Shown here: positions 23,039 through 31,634 of the stretch, one piece after another
Layout: every line of letters begins with the position of its first letter
How positions within the stretch are numbered: position 1 is the stretch's first letter
NCBI GenBank assembly: GCA_964612995.1
Contig: CAZTGE010000035.1
Coordinates: 1-33,436, forward strand
Source: SLQH01 sp964612995
Lineage (GTDB): Bacteria > Planctomycetota > UBA11346
Length of the DNA stretch: 33,436 bases
Reading direction: 5' to 3'
The notes under the pieces: model-generated
The model's database searches: none
The model's input: the letters and a program-made list of their open reading frames with translations, nothing else
What the model was told of the DNA's origin: nothing
Translations under genes and position numbers: made by a program

Positions 23039-24139
23039 TCAGCTCTCCTCCGGATCGTCGGCGCGGTCGGTCGACGATGGTTGGGAATCGGGACTGCGGC
23101 GCGCGAGGCGCTCGCGTCGGTCACGGTGCCAGGCGAGGGCGCAGGCGAGGATGCAGGCGCCGGAGACCAGCAGCGCCACGGCGAGCGGCGCACGGCGGCG
23201 CGGACCCTCGCCACTGCTGCGGGTGGCGGTGGTGGCGTCGGTGATGTCCACCGGCGTGGGCAGGGGGCCGCCGCCGATGACCGCGACCAGCTGGTCGAGG
23301 CGCTCGCGCGGCAGGCCGGTGAGGATCAGGCGGTGTTCGAGCGGCCGCACCACTTCGGCGACCGAGACCAGCTGCCCGTCTAGCCGCAGGGCGACCTCCG
23401 AAGGGGCCTGCGGTCCAGCGGCGCGTCGGGCGACGATCGCGGAGGTCAACGCGGCCACGCGCTCTGCCGCCGGATCGCTGAAGGCCAGCGCCAGGGCGGG
23501 GCGCTGGTTGTGCAGGGCGATCGCAGCGGTGGTCACCGGCGGGGCTTCGGCGTCTGCGGCCGGGTCGCTCGCAGCCTCGCTCTGGTCCTCGTCATCCGGT
23601 TCCTCCGGCCCGGCGTCGGGTTCGGCCGCATCGCTGCGGGTCGGCCTTGGCGGCGGGGCGAGCACGTCGGGGCCGAGGGCCAGGGTGCGGGTGCCACCGT
23701 CCGGCGTGGCGATCCCGGTCAGGGTCAGGTCGACCTCCGGCGGTTCCTCGCCGGTCGCGGGGGGGGTGTCCGTGGTGCCGGTCGCGAGCACTGCCCGCAG
23801 CTCGAGCTGGCCGGGTGCGGTGAGCAGGGTGCGATAGTCGCGAGCTGGCCCATCAGGGGTGGCGAAACCGACGGTGATCGCGCCCGCATCGCCGATGGCG
23901 AGGACCGGGTCGGCGATGCCCGAGAGTCCGAGGCGATGGGTGAAGACATGGGCGACCCGGTCCATGGTCGCTTCGGCCCGGCTCGGGCTCAGCGTTGGCG
24001 GCAGGTAGGCCCGACAGGCGAACCGCAGTTCGGTGACCGTCACGTCCTCGCTCACCGGCCCGATGCAGCGGATGGTGATCAGCGGAATGGCGGCCGCCAC
24101 GGCCGCGGCAGCGATGATGACGGGCAGGCCGCGGTTCAC
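23039..24139 (-). CDS. SecD periplasmic-domain-like protein without the channel
   Basis: A 366-residue protein with an N-terminal anchor (~5-24, LPVIIAAAAVAAAIPLITI), an exported body and a C-terminal helix (~320-340, LAVALLVSGACILACALAW). Two parts line up with the SecD periplasmic domain of the neighbouring secDF. Residues ~56-118 (EATMDRVAHVFTHRLGLSGI to APGQLELRAVL) match EATAQEVSILRNRLDARGL to TAGVLEFREV. Residues ~213-298 (RPALALAFSDPAAERVAALT to GALPTPV-like GGPLPTPVDI) match RAAVGITFTGLGATKNSRFT to TAGALKRTPRI. The insert between them (~125-205) is Pro/Asp/Glu-rich. SecD channel helices 2-6 are missing. It sits between yajC and secDF with gaps of 1 and 3 bp, so it is surely in the operon. 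GTG start. Role inferred: an added periplasmic element of the SecDF-YajC complex. Confidence 0.8.
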   Translation of the reverse strand: MNRGLPVIIAAAAVAAAIPLITIRCIGPVSEDVTVTELRFACRAYLPPTLSPSRAEATMDRVAHVFTHRLGLSGIADPVLAIGDAGAITVGFATPDGPARDYRTLLTAPGQLELRAVLATGTTDTPPATGEEPPEVDLTLTGIATPDGGTRTLALGPDVLAPPPRPTRSDAAEPDAGPEEPDDEDQSEAASDPAADAEAPPVTTAAIALHNQRPALALAFSDPAAERVAALTSAIVARRAAGPQAPSEVALRLDGQLVSVAEVVRPLEHRLILTGLPRERLDQLVAVIGGGPLPTPVDITDATTATRSSGEGPRRRAPLAVALLVSGACILACALAWHRDRRERLARRSPDSQPSSTDRADDPEES

Positions 24140-24140
24140 G

Positions 24141-24566
24141 TCAGCTCTCTTGATCCTTGGCCGCGGTCTCTTCGTCGATCACCTGGTTGAGCGCCTGCTT
24201 GGAGAAGGTGATCACCGCGCCTTCGTTGCCGCCGGTGCGTAGGTCGACGCTGTCTTCGCCGATGCGTTCGACCAGTCCGCAGATGCCGCCCACGGTCATG
24301 ACCTTGTCGCCGATCTTCAGCCGGTCGATGCGCTCCTGCTTGGCGCGCTGTTCCTTCTTCTGTTTCCGTGCGGCATTGAACATCGAGAAGATGAGAAAGC
24401 CGAAGACGACCAGCAGGATCAGGCCCATGTCCATGCCCTGGCCCGGTGCGGTGTCGCCGCCACCACCGGTGCCGGTGTCGCCACCTCCGGTATCGGTGCC
24501 GTTGCTGGCAGTCTTTTCGGCAAAGGCGACTGAGGCGAGGCAGAGGAGGGTGAGGATGCGGTGCAT
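24141..24566 (-). CDS. yajC: Preprotein translocase subunit YajC
   Basis: A 141-residue protein in the usual place before secD. The core matches YajC: a single membrane helix (~47-64, GLILLVVFGFLIFSMF), then the cytosolic part RKQKKEQRAKQERIDRLKIG followed by DKVMTVGGICG and VDLRTGG...ITFSKQALNQVI. Unlike the ~110-residue E. coli form it has an added signal-like N-terminus (MHRILTLLCLASVAFAE) and a Gly/Thr/Asp-rich linker (~20-44). In known bacteria YajC joins SecDF and SecYEG to aid export. It is first of the three-gene export operon. Confidence 0.95.
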   Translation of the reverse strand: MHRILTLLCLASVAFAEKTASNGTDTGGGDTGTGGGGDTAPGQGMDMGLILLVVFGFLIFSMFNAARKQKKEQRAKQERIDRLKIGDKVMTVGGICGLVERIGEDSVDLRTGGNEGAVITFSKQALNQVIDEETAAKDQES

Positions 24567-24655
24567 GGTGGGGCTCCCAGGGACAGAAGGAATGGGTGAG
24601 CGCGCAGCAGCAAGGCATGCGCCGCGGCGACCACAGATGGGCGCAGCGAATGGAT

Positions 24656-24964
24656 TCAGGGTGCGCGGGGACCGCCGGCACCGCTGAACCAGACCAGCGG
24701 TGGGCCCGATCGCGATCGGCTCGGGCCGGAGATCGCGGAGGCTGCAGCGGCGGTGGGCGCTGCGGGCCGGCGAGGGGCGCTGTGCGCGGTGCTCGCGGCC
24801 TCGCCGAGGCAGTGCGGGGCGCAGGCGTGCAGTTCGGGACAGGGCGCAGCGGCTGTGGCCGACTGGTCGAGTCGCGGCCCGGCCAGGGCCGAGAGCAGCA
24901 GAGCGAGCAGCGGGAAGAAAGGCCGGTGGATGCGCAGGCGGCCGACAGTCATGGAACGGCGCAT
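24656..24964 (-). CDS. Small secreted protein with Cys-containing core, doubtful
   Basis: An ORF of about 102 residues from ATG 24964 (or 24952). The start is a basic stretch plus a hydrophobic segment (HRPFFPLLALLLSALAG), a plausible signal peptide. It is followed by a short segment with three Cys (CPELHACAPHC) and then a low-complexity Ala/Pro/Ser/Arg tail, which could also be non-coding. No Shine-Dalgarno sequence is visible. It starts 43 bp after the kinase B stop on the same strand. The first half looks more protein-like than the second. Confidence 0.35.
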   Translation of the reverse strand: MRRSMTVGRLRIHRPFFPLLALLLSALAGPRLDQSATAAAPCPELHACAPHCLGEAASTAHSAPRRPAAPTAAAASAISGPSRSRSGPPLVWFSGAGGPRAP

Positions 24965-25007
24965 GCTATGACTGTCGCTTGCTGCGCAAGTGCCGGTCCT
25001 GTGGTTC

Positions 25008-28000
25008 TCACCAGGGCGTATCGCCGTCAGCGGCGGCACGGCGCAGCAGGTCGGCCGCGATCGCCTCGGGCCAGGCCGGTGAGGTGGCGACCAGTCGTTC
25101 GAGGACAGCCAGGCCGGCGGCGTCGCGGCCGGCGCGCAGCAAGGTCACGGCCATGGTGAGGTCGAGCAGCGGGCGGGAGGGATGCCAGCTCGGTGCGCGG
25201 GCTGGCGGTGCGCTGTCGGGATGCGCGAGCAGAGCGAGTACCGGTGCCATCTCGCCGCGTGCGCGTGTGCTCAATGCGTCTGGCGCCACCATGCCCGCTA
25301 CCGCCAGGCGCACCAGGCCGAGCGCCGGCAGGTCGAGCTGGATGCAGTGCGGCTGGGCCGCCAGCAGGGCGCGCGGGTCCGGGTCGTGCGGGCGCAGGAC
25401 CAGGCCCGCGGCGGCGATGCGGTGCCAGGGGACCACGAGCGGATCGTCACCCGCTGCGGCGAACGCGGCGACCAGATCCTCTATGAGGCCTTCGCCGCCG
25501 AGCCAGTTGCGCAGCGCCGCGCGCGCCGGCTCCTGGTGCAGGGCTGGAACATCCCAGGCCGGCGGCGGTGGTAGCAGGCTGTCCTGCGCAGCTGCCAGCC
25601 ACCGGCGCTCGGAGGGGGTCCACGGCGCCGGTGCATCGATGGCGGCGAAACGCAATTCGGGTTGCGCGCCGAGAAACAGCTCGGCGATGCTGCGCTGCGG
25701 GTAGCCCCCCGTCGGCTCCATGGCGGCGCGCTCGGGCAGCAGTGCGCGCATGCGCCAGGTGTCGATGGGCGTCGGGGAGCGGTCGGGCTCCGGCAGATCC
25801 GGCAATGGTGGCGCGCCGAGACGCTCGCGCCACCAGGCCTCGCGCCGCGCGGGACCGGGGTCGGGGCTGGTCGCGAGCAGGCCGGCGGCCCATGCCCGCG
25901 CTGTCGGGTTCCAGCAGACCTGGTCGAGCACCCGCTCGGCGAGGAGGACCGCGGCGGGGCTGCGGTGTCCGGCGTCGTGGGCGAGCTCCACGGCCTGGTC
26001 GAGACAGCTGCCGGCATCGCGGGCTGCGGCGGTGTTGAGCAACCACAGCAGCAGTGCATCGCGTTCGCCAGGCGCGGTGCGCCAGATGCCGGCGGTGAAG
26101 GCGAGCAGTTCGTGGCTGCGGCCGGGNNNNNNNNNNNNNNNNNNNNNNNNNNNNNNNNNNNNNNNNNNNNNNNNNNNNNNNNNNNNNNNNNNNNNNNNNN
26201 NNNNNNNNNNNNNNNNNNNNNNNNNNCTGCGGCCGGGAAGCTGCCGGCGATGGTCTCGATCGTCGCGGCCAGCTCCTGGGGTTCGCCATCCGGGCGCAGG
26301 GCCGGTGGCAGGGCGGCGATCGCCGACCAGGCGCTGAGCAGCAGATGGCGGGCAGGCAGCGAGCCGTCGCTGCGCTGCAGGTGCTCTTCGCAGGTGGTGC
26401 GGACCTCGTCCCACAGCGCCCGGCGCAGCGGTGGCTCGCTGTCGCGCAGCAGTCCGACCAGTCGCTGGGCGAGCCAGCCGGCGGGCTGGAAGCGGGGCAG
26501 GGTCCGACCGCGCAGGCTCAGGCTGGTGCATACCGGCGCCGTGCCCGTTTCCGCCGATCGGATGGATGCGCCGGCCATGCCACCGAAGCGGGGGATCGGT
26601 TGGGCGATGCGCACCAGATCGCGGTGGTCGCGGCGCGCGCTGAGCCCATGGTCGTGGAGCTCGAGTTCGAGTGTGACCGTGCTCTGCGCCTCGAGCTGGA
26701 GTCCGGACAGCCACAGGACCTCTGCGCCCCGGCTGAGGGAAGCCGGTCTGTCGTCGGCGACCGGCAGGTCGAGGTGGTAACCGCTGCCGCCGTCGTCCGC
26801 GGCGGCGAGGTAGATGCCGATGCGCCCGCCAGCGCTGCCGGTACGGAAGGTGGCACGGATACGCTGGTCACCGAATACTGGCGCCGGGGCGCCGAGCAGG
26901 TGGGCGGCGCCGGTGGTGGACTGGTCGGCTTCCGGGACCCGCAGGGGGTCGAGCAGCTGGGCGATGGCCGCGTTGTCGTCGCTCCGGAGGTCGAGCAGCG
27001 GCTCGCCCCAGCGCGAGGCTTCGAGGCGCCGGAGCATGAACGTGCGTACTCCCAGCGCACCGGCGGACAGGCCCAGCACCAGCATCGCCGCCGCCGGCCA
27101 GCGGTGGTGGGCGAACCAGGGGCGCAGCCGGTTCCACCAGGGGTCGCGTCGGGCCAGCACCCGGTCGCCGCGCTGGAAGCGTTGCAGATCGGCCAACAAG
27201 GCCAGCGCACTGTGGTAGCGCCGATCGGCCCGGGGGTGGGTCGCGCGTTCGATCACCACCCGCAGGGGCCGGGGCAGCCGGACGAGCCGCTGCCGGTCCT
27301 GCTGCAGCCAGGTGCCGCCGGTGGCCGGGCGCAACGCGTCGGGGCCGGGCTGGATGCCGGTGAGCAGTTCGCGCAGAATGACGCCGAGCGCGTAGACATC
27401 CGTGCGCTCGTCGAGCGTGCGTGCGGCCTGGAGCACCTCGGGCGCGGCGTAGCCGAGGGTGCCGATGACGCCGCCGGTCTGGGTCAGCCGGCGTTGTTGG
27501 TCGAGGTCGGCGACGAGACCGAAATCGGCGACCAGCGTCTTGCCAGCCGGATCGAGCAGGATGTTCTCCGGCTTGAGGTCGCGGTGGATCAGGCCGCGCG
27601 CGTGCGCGTGGACCACCGCAGCGCAGATGTCGATCATCATGTCGATCGCCACGGTGCGCGGCAGCAACCGGCGGCGGTGTGGCGGTGCGGGGCTGAGCTC
27701 GCCGCGTTCGATCGCTGTGATCAACGCCGGCAGGTCCTCGGGGCTGCCGTGCTGCGAGCAGGCCAGCAGCTGGGCGAGGCTGACCGCGCTGTGGTACTCC
27801 ATCGCGTACCAGGGCTGGCCCGCGTGGAGTCCGAGGTCGAGCACTTTGACGATGCCGGGATGATCGAGTCGGCGGCAGGCGCCGACCTCGCGTTCGAAAC
27901 GACGCTGGCCGCGTTCGTCGAGACCCGCGGCCAGCTTGATCGCCACCGGCTGCTGCGCCTGATCGCGGCCGAGGAATACCGTGCCCATGCCGCCCTGGCC

Positions 28001-28066
28001 GAGCACCGATTCGATGCGATAAGGGCCGATGCGTTCGGGGTGGGGCAGGAAGGCATCCTGGTTCAC
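25008..28066 (-). CDS. Transmembrane serine/threonine protein kinase B (interrupted by assembly gap)
   Basis: A Hanks-type kinase; 613 residues precede the gap and 372 follow it. Kinase domain: GQGGMG loop (24-28), Lys44 in VAIK, Glu60 helix-C partner, HRDLKPEN (161-168), DFG (181-183), and the APE end of the activation segment (208-210). A membrane helix lies at ~324-343 (PAAAMLVLGLSAGALGVRTF). The outer part has a LamG/DUF1080-like strand-rich domain (~400-520, with RIGIYLAAADDGGSGYHLDL) and then a helical region continuing past the gap. It starts with GTG overlapping the kinase A stop (GTGA), so the two are co-translated. The frames on the two sides of the gap disagree if exactly 100 bases are assumed (see the gap entry). 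All catalytic residues are present. Confidence 0.9.
26127..26226. other. Assembly gap of 100 N
   Basis: One hundred N, a common placeholder for unknown length. The 11-mer CTGCGGCCGGG lies on both sides (26116-26126 and 26227-26237). Collapsing the gap onto that overlap would shift the kinase frame. To keep the upstream (GSFPAA) and downstream (PGRSHELLAFT) frames joined, the missing length must leave remainder 2 when divided by 3; both 100 and the 11-bp merge give remainder 1. The gap therefore hides real sequence, or an indel lies near it. Confidence 0.95.
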
Positions 28067-31000
28067 GGTGCGCGCTCCGCGAGCATGCGGCGGGCGATGC
28101 GGGCGCAGGGATACGCCGGCCCCGTCGCGGCCAGGCGGGTGAGCCGTTCGTGGGCCTGGCTCAGGGCGCCGGTGTCCAGATCGCGGCGGGCGAGCATCAG
28201 CGCGAGCAGCCGACCGAGGGAACGGTCGAGGTCCGGTTGCGTCCGGCCGCTGTCGACGGGGTTGAGGAACAGTTCGCGCAGGGCCTCGCGGACCCAGCCT
28301 TGGGAGTGGTCGAGCAAGCGCTGCGGGATCCGCGCCTCGTGGGCGAGCAGGGGCAGCGCAAGATGCAGTTCGCCGGGCTGCCCCTGCTTGCAGGCGTGCC
28401 AGCACGCGGTGCGCAGCAGCTCGTTGTTCGGGTCCGCGGCCAGCAGCCCGGCGAGCAGGCGCTCGCGGATGAACTCGAGTGGCAGGGCGGAGTCGCCTGT
28501 CGCGCCGAGCAGCCAGGGGTAATCGCGGCGCAGATCCGCTGGCGTGCGTGGCGAGGGGCGGTCGGCCATCTCCAGCACCGGGATCAAGGCAGGTGGCAGC
28601 TCGCCCGCCAACAGCGCGGCCTCGCCCGCCTTCCGCGTCTGTTCGCGCTCGAGTGAGAGTGGATCGGCCAGATCGACCCGCCCGAGCGTGTCCTGCTGCA
28701 GGGCTTCGCCGCGCAGCATCTGCAGCAGCGCGTCGCGCATCGATCGGACGGGCTCGGCGAGTTCGATCCCCGGAAGGCTCCAGTAGCCGCCGAGGCACAG
28801 CTGGACCTGGAAGGCCTGCTGGCGCAGATGCGGCAGCCCGCCGCTGAAGCGGTCGATCGCGGCGAGTACCGCCGAGCGGTCCATGGCGGTGAAATCGCGG
28901 CGTCGGAAATGCCAGAAGGCGAGTGTGCGGCGGGCCAGCCGGACCCAGTAGGTCTCGCGCGAGCGGGCCTGGAGTTCCTCGAGCAGGGCTTTCGAGCGAT
29001 CCCAGTTGCCGGCGGTCTCGGCGTGGGCGGTCGCCAGCTGGCGCCGGAGGAAGTGGCTCAAGGGCGAGAGCGGGTCGATCTCGGGTAGAAGCAGTTCGAG
29101 CGCGGCGAGGCGTGCGTGCCCGCGCAGATCGCGCTCGACCCAGCAGGCGAAGCGGGCGCGTTCATCCGGTTCACGGATCGCTGCACGCGCGCCGCGGATG
29201 TAGGGCACCAGTGCCGGATCCTCGGGCGACAGGCCGGAGCCTTCGATCAGTTGGCGGTGGTAGACTGCGCGATGGTCCAGCTCGGCGGCGTGGTCGTGCA
29301 GGACGCGGATGTGGCGCTGACGCGCGGCGGTATCCCTGGTGTCGAGCAGCGCGCCGCGGCGCAGCAGGTGTTCGCGGAAGCGGGCGTCGGCCGGGTCGAG
29401 CCGGGCGAGCATGTCGTCGCTGACCGCACGGGCGCGATCGAGGATCTGCGTTCCCGCCGGCGCGGGCGTGCGTTTGCCGGTGAGCGCGAGCCGGACCGCC
29501 AGCCATTCCGGCGGTGCGAGATCTGGCAGATCGGCCTCGGCCACGCGCAAGCGCTGGAAGATCGGGGGTGCGATAACGCCGGGGGTGTGGTAGGTGAAGC
29601 AGCCCGCGAGCCGGCCGTCGAGCGGCAACAGGTCGCGCACTTCGACCACCGTGACCCCGTCGACCGAGGCGCGGATACGGTCGCCGATCCGCTCCAGGCC
29701 GACCGCGTAGCTGGCACCGGGGGTGATGACCCCCGGCCCCATCCACAGGGTGCGACCGGCGCGTTTGAGCAGCGCGCAGCTGTTCTCGTAGGCGCCGAGT
29801 TGGAAGGTGTAGCCCTGCTGCCAGCTGGTGCTGCCACCGAGGAAGACACTGATCTCGCCCGGATGCTCCAGCGGCGCCCGGGCGCGGGCCTCCACCCGCA
29901 GCCCGGCCGCGGTGGGGGTGTGCACCGCCAGGACGTGGTGGCCCTGATACCTGAGGCTGCTGTCGACCGTGATGCCCTGGCCGTCGTCGAGAGCGATGAA
30001 GCCGCCTTCGAGCGTGCGTGTGCGCACGCTCTGCGCGTTGCCTTCCAGCTCCACGAAGCCCTCGTGACCGGAGGCGTGCAGAGCGACCTCGGGAATCAGG
30101 GCGGTGTACAGGTCGATGCTCGGCGAGCGCCAGACCGCGCGCTGTTGACGCAGGATATCGTAGCTGACGAACACGGTGAGCGCGGCGACGACCAGCATCG
30201 CGCACAGCAATGCGGCGATGAGCGGGTGGCGCGAGACGTGATGGGTCAGTCGGCGGGGCAGCGAGGCGGCGCGGGCCTGGATCTTCTCGCCGCGTTGGTA
30301 GCGCGCCAGATCGCTGGCCAGCGCGGTGGCGTTGCGCATGCGATCGCGCGGTCGCGGTTCAAGTGCGTGCGAGAGGATGCGCCGCAGCGGTCGCGGGAGA
30401 TTGTCCGGCAGCTCGAGAGCCTCGCAGCCGCTCAGGCGACGCTCGGGCGGGCGACCGACGAGGCATTCGTGCAGCATCGCGCCGAGGGCGTAGACATCAG
30501 CACGTTCGTCGCAATCGGCGCCGCTGAGCTGCTCGGGGGCGATGTAGGTCAGCGAACCGACGACCTCGTTGTCGGCGGTCAGACGCAGGTTGCTGAACAG
30601 GTTCTGGGCCACGCCGAAGTCGGCCAACACCGGATCGCCGTGTTCGGTGAGCAGGATGTTGGCCGGTTTGAGGTCGCGGTGGAGCACGCCGCGGGAGTGG
30701 GCATGGGCGACGATCCGGGCGATGCGTTGCATCAGCGCGATGGCGGTGGTCGTGGCGAGCCCGATGCGCTGCTCGAGCGGCAACGGTTGGAGTCGGCCGG
30801 TGCTGATGCCGGCGATCAGCGAGCCGAGGTCGTCTGGCGCGCCGGCGCCGCGCACCGCGAGTACGTCGGCGAGGTTGGCGTGGCCGGCGAAGTTCATCGC
30901 GTACCAGGGGCGGCCGCTGTGACGTCCGGTGTCGAGGATCCGCACCACGCCGGGGTAGTCGAGCGAGCGGGTGGCGGCGATCTCCTGACGGAAGCGGGCC

Positions 31001-31176
31001 TCGGTCTCCACGTCGCAGCGGCTGGCCATCTTGATCGCAACCACTGTTTCGGGGTTGTCGCTGCGATGGGCGAGGTAGATCACCCCCATGCCGCCGCGGC
31101 GCAGTTCGCGCTCGAGTCGGTAGGCTCCCACCGTACGCAGATCCGTCCGGTTTGGCTCGTCGTCGTCTGCGTCCAT
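28063..31176 (-). CDS. Transmembrane serine/threonine protein kinase A
   Basis: A 1037-residue Hanks-type kinase. Kinase domain: GGMG of the glycine loop (28-31), Lys49 in VAIK, Glu65, HRDLKPAN (166-173), DFG (186-188) and APE (213-215), all intact. A membrane helix lies at ~317-338 (HPLIAALLCAMLVVAALTVFV). Outside there is a LamG/DUF1080-like domain (~360-565; VEARARAPLEHPGEISVFLG, then YTFQLGAYENSCALLKRAG), followed by about 450 residues of helices with a repeat-like look (RRTLAFWHFRRRDFTAMDRS). The architecture is the same as kinase B, which it overlaps by GTGA. I chose ATG 31176; a GTG at 31218 is in the same frame, and neither has a strong Shine-Dalgarno sequence. The ligand of the outer domain is unknown. 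Confidence 0.92.
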   Translation of the reverse strand: MDADDDEPNRTDLRTVGAYRLERELRRGGMGVIYLAHRSDNPETVVAIKMASRCDVETEARFRQEIAATRSLDYPGVVRILDTGRHSGRPWYAMNFAGHANLADVLAVRGAGAPDDLGSLIAGISTGRLQPLPLEQRIGLATTTAIALMQRIARIVAHAHSRGVLHRDLKPANILLTEHGDPVLADFGVAQNLFSNLRLTADNEVVGSLTYIAPEQLSGADCDERADVYALGAMLHECLVGRPPERRLSGCEALELPDNLPRPLRRILSHALEPRPRDRMRNATALASDLARYQRGEKIQARAASLPRRLTHHVSRHPLIAALLCAMLVVAALTVFVSYDILRQQRAVWRSPSIDLYTALIPEVALHASGHEGFVELEGNAQSVRTRTLEGGFIALDDGQGITVDSSLRYQGHHVLAVHTPTAAGLRVEARARAPLEHPGEISVFLGGSTSWQQGYTFQLGAYENSCALLKRAGRTLWMGPGVITPGASYAVGLERIGDRIRASVDGVTVVEVRDLLPLDGRLAGCFTYHTPGVIAPPIFQRLRVAEADLPDLAPPEWLAVRLALTGKRTPAPAGTQILDRARAVSDDMLARLDPADARFREHLLRRGALLDTRDTAARQRHIRVLHDHAAELDHRAVYHRQLIEGSGLSPEDPALVPYIRGARAAIREPDERARFACWVERDLRGHARLAALELLLPEIDPLSPLSHFLRRQLATAHAETAGNWDRSKALLEELQARSRETYWVRLARRTLAFWHFRRRDFTAMDRSAVLAAIDRFSGGLPHLRQQAFQVQLCLGGYWSLPGIELAEPVRSMRDALLQMLRGEALQQDTLGRVDLADPLSLEREQTRKAGEAALLAGELPPALIPVLEMADRPSPRTPADLRRDYPWLLGATGDSALPLEFIRERLLAGLLAADPNNELLRTACWHACKQGQPGELHLALPLLAHEARIPQRLLDHSQGWVREALRELFLNPVDSGRTQPDLDRSLGRLLALMLARRDLDTGALSQAHERLTRLAATGPAYPCARIARRMLAERAP

Positions 31177-31245
31177 GGACGGTCCGATCGTCGGCGGACC
31201 GGCCCCTGGCTCCAGCACAAACCGTGGCGCGTGTCGGCTCGGCGG

Positions 31246-31485
31246 TCAGCCGGCGGGGGTGTCGTTCTCGGCACGGTAGCGAATGAAGACCAGGTGGTCC
31301 ATCTCGCTGACCAGCTCGTTCTCATCGTCGAGCACGTCGCGCTCCACCGGCAGTATGCTGATCTCGTCGACATGGTCGGCCGGGATTTCGCGCAGGGCGC
31401 GATTGGCCATGGTCTCGAGCTGTTCGAAGCTGTTGGTGGCCTCTTCCAGCAATGAGATCAGACGGATCTGGACATGCTCGCTCAT
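31246..31485 (-). CDS. Small conserved-looking acidic protein upstream of the kinases
   Basis: A 79-residue soluble acidic protein, starting MSEHVQIRLISLLEEATNSF and containing REIPADHVDEISILPVERDV and EMDHLVFIRYRAE. A helix followed by strands gives it the look of a compact alpha/beta domain. The start ATG 31485 lacks an evident Shine-Dalgarno sequence. It ends 69 bp before the kinase A start on the same strand, so it may be co-transcribed with the kinases. No family is recognised. It is divergent from the ABC-F gene. Confidence 0.6.
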   Translation of the reverse strand: MSEHVQIRLISLLEEATNSFEQLETMANRALREIPADHVDEISILPVERDVLDDENELVSEMDHLVFIRYRAENDTPAG

Positions 31486-31542
31486 AGCCGGCGTTGTAGC
31501 CGGCGCCGGTCCACGAGCAACGCAATCCAGCTTCGCCGGGCC

Positions 31543-31569
31543 TTGCCTCTGCAGGCTGTGTCCTAGCAT
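31543..31569 (+). promoter_or_regulatory. Possible promoter for the ABC-F gene
   Basis: TTGCCT (31543-31548) and TAGCAT (31564-31569), with a 15-bp spacer, lie about 65 bp before the ABC-F start in the 149-bp divergent gap. The spacer is shorter than ideal, so this is only a weak candidate. Confidence 0.2.
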
Positions 31570-31634
31570 GCGCGTCCGTTCGTTGTCCGGGCCGGATTTG
31601 TCCGGGGTGGCGACGGCAACGTTGGAGGGCGCCC

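Noticed and set aside
26345..31455. Long plus-strand frames opposite the kinases
   Set aside because: They have shadow composition (Gly/Arg/Ala/Gln/Asp), while the minus strand carries complete kinase motifs.
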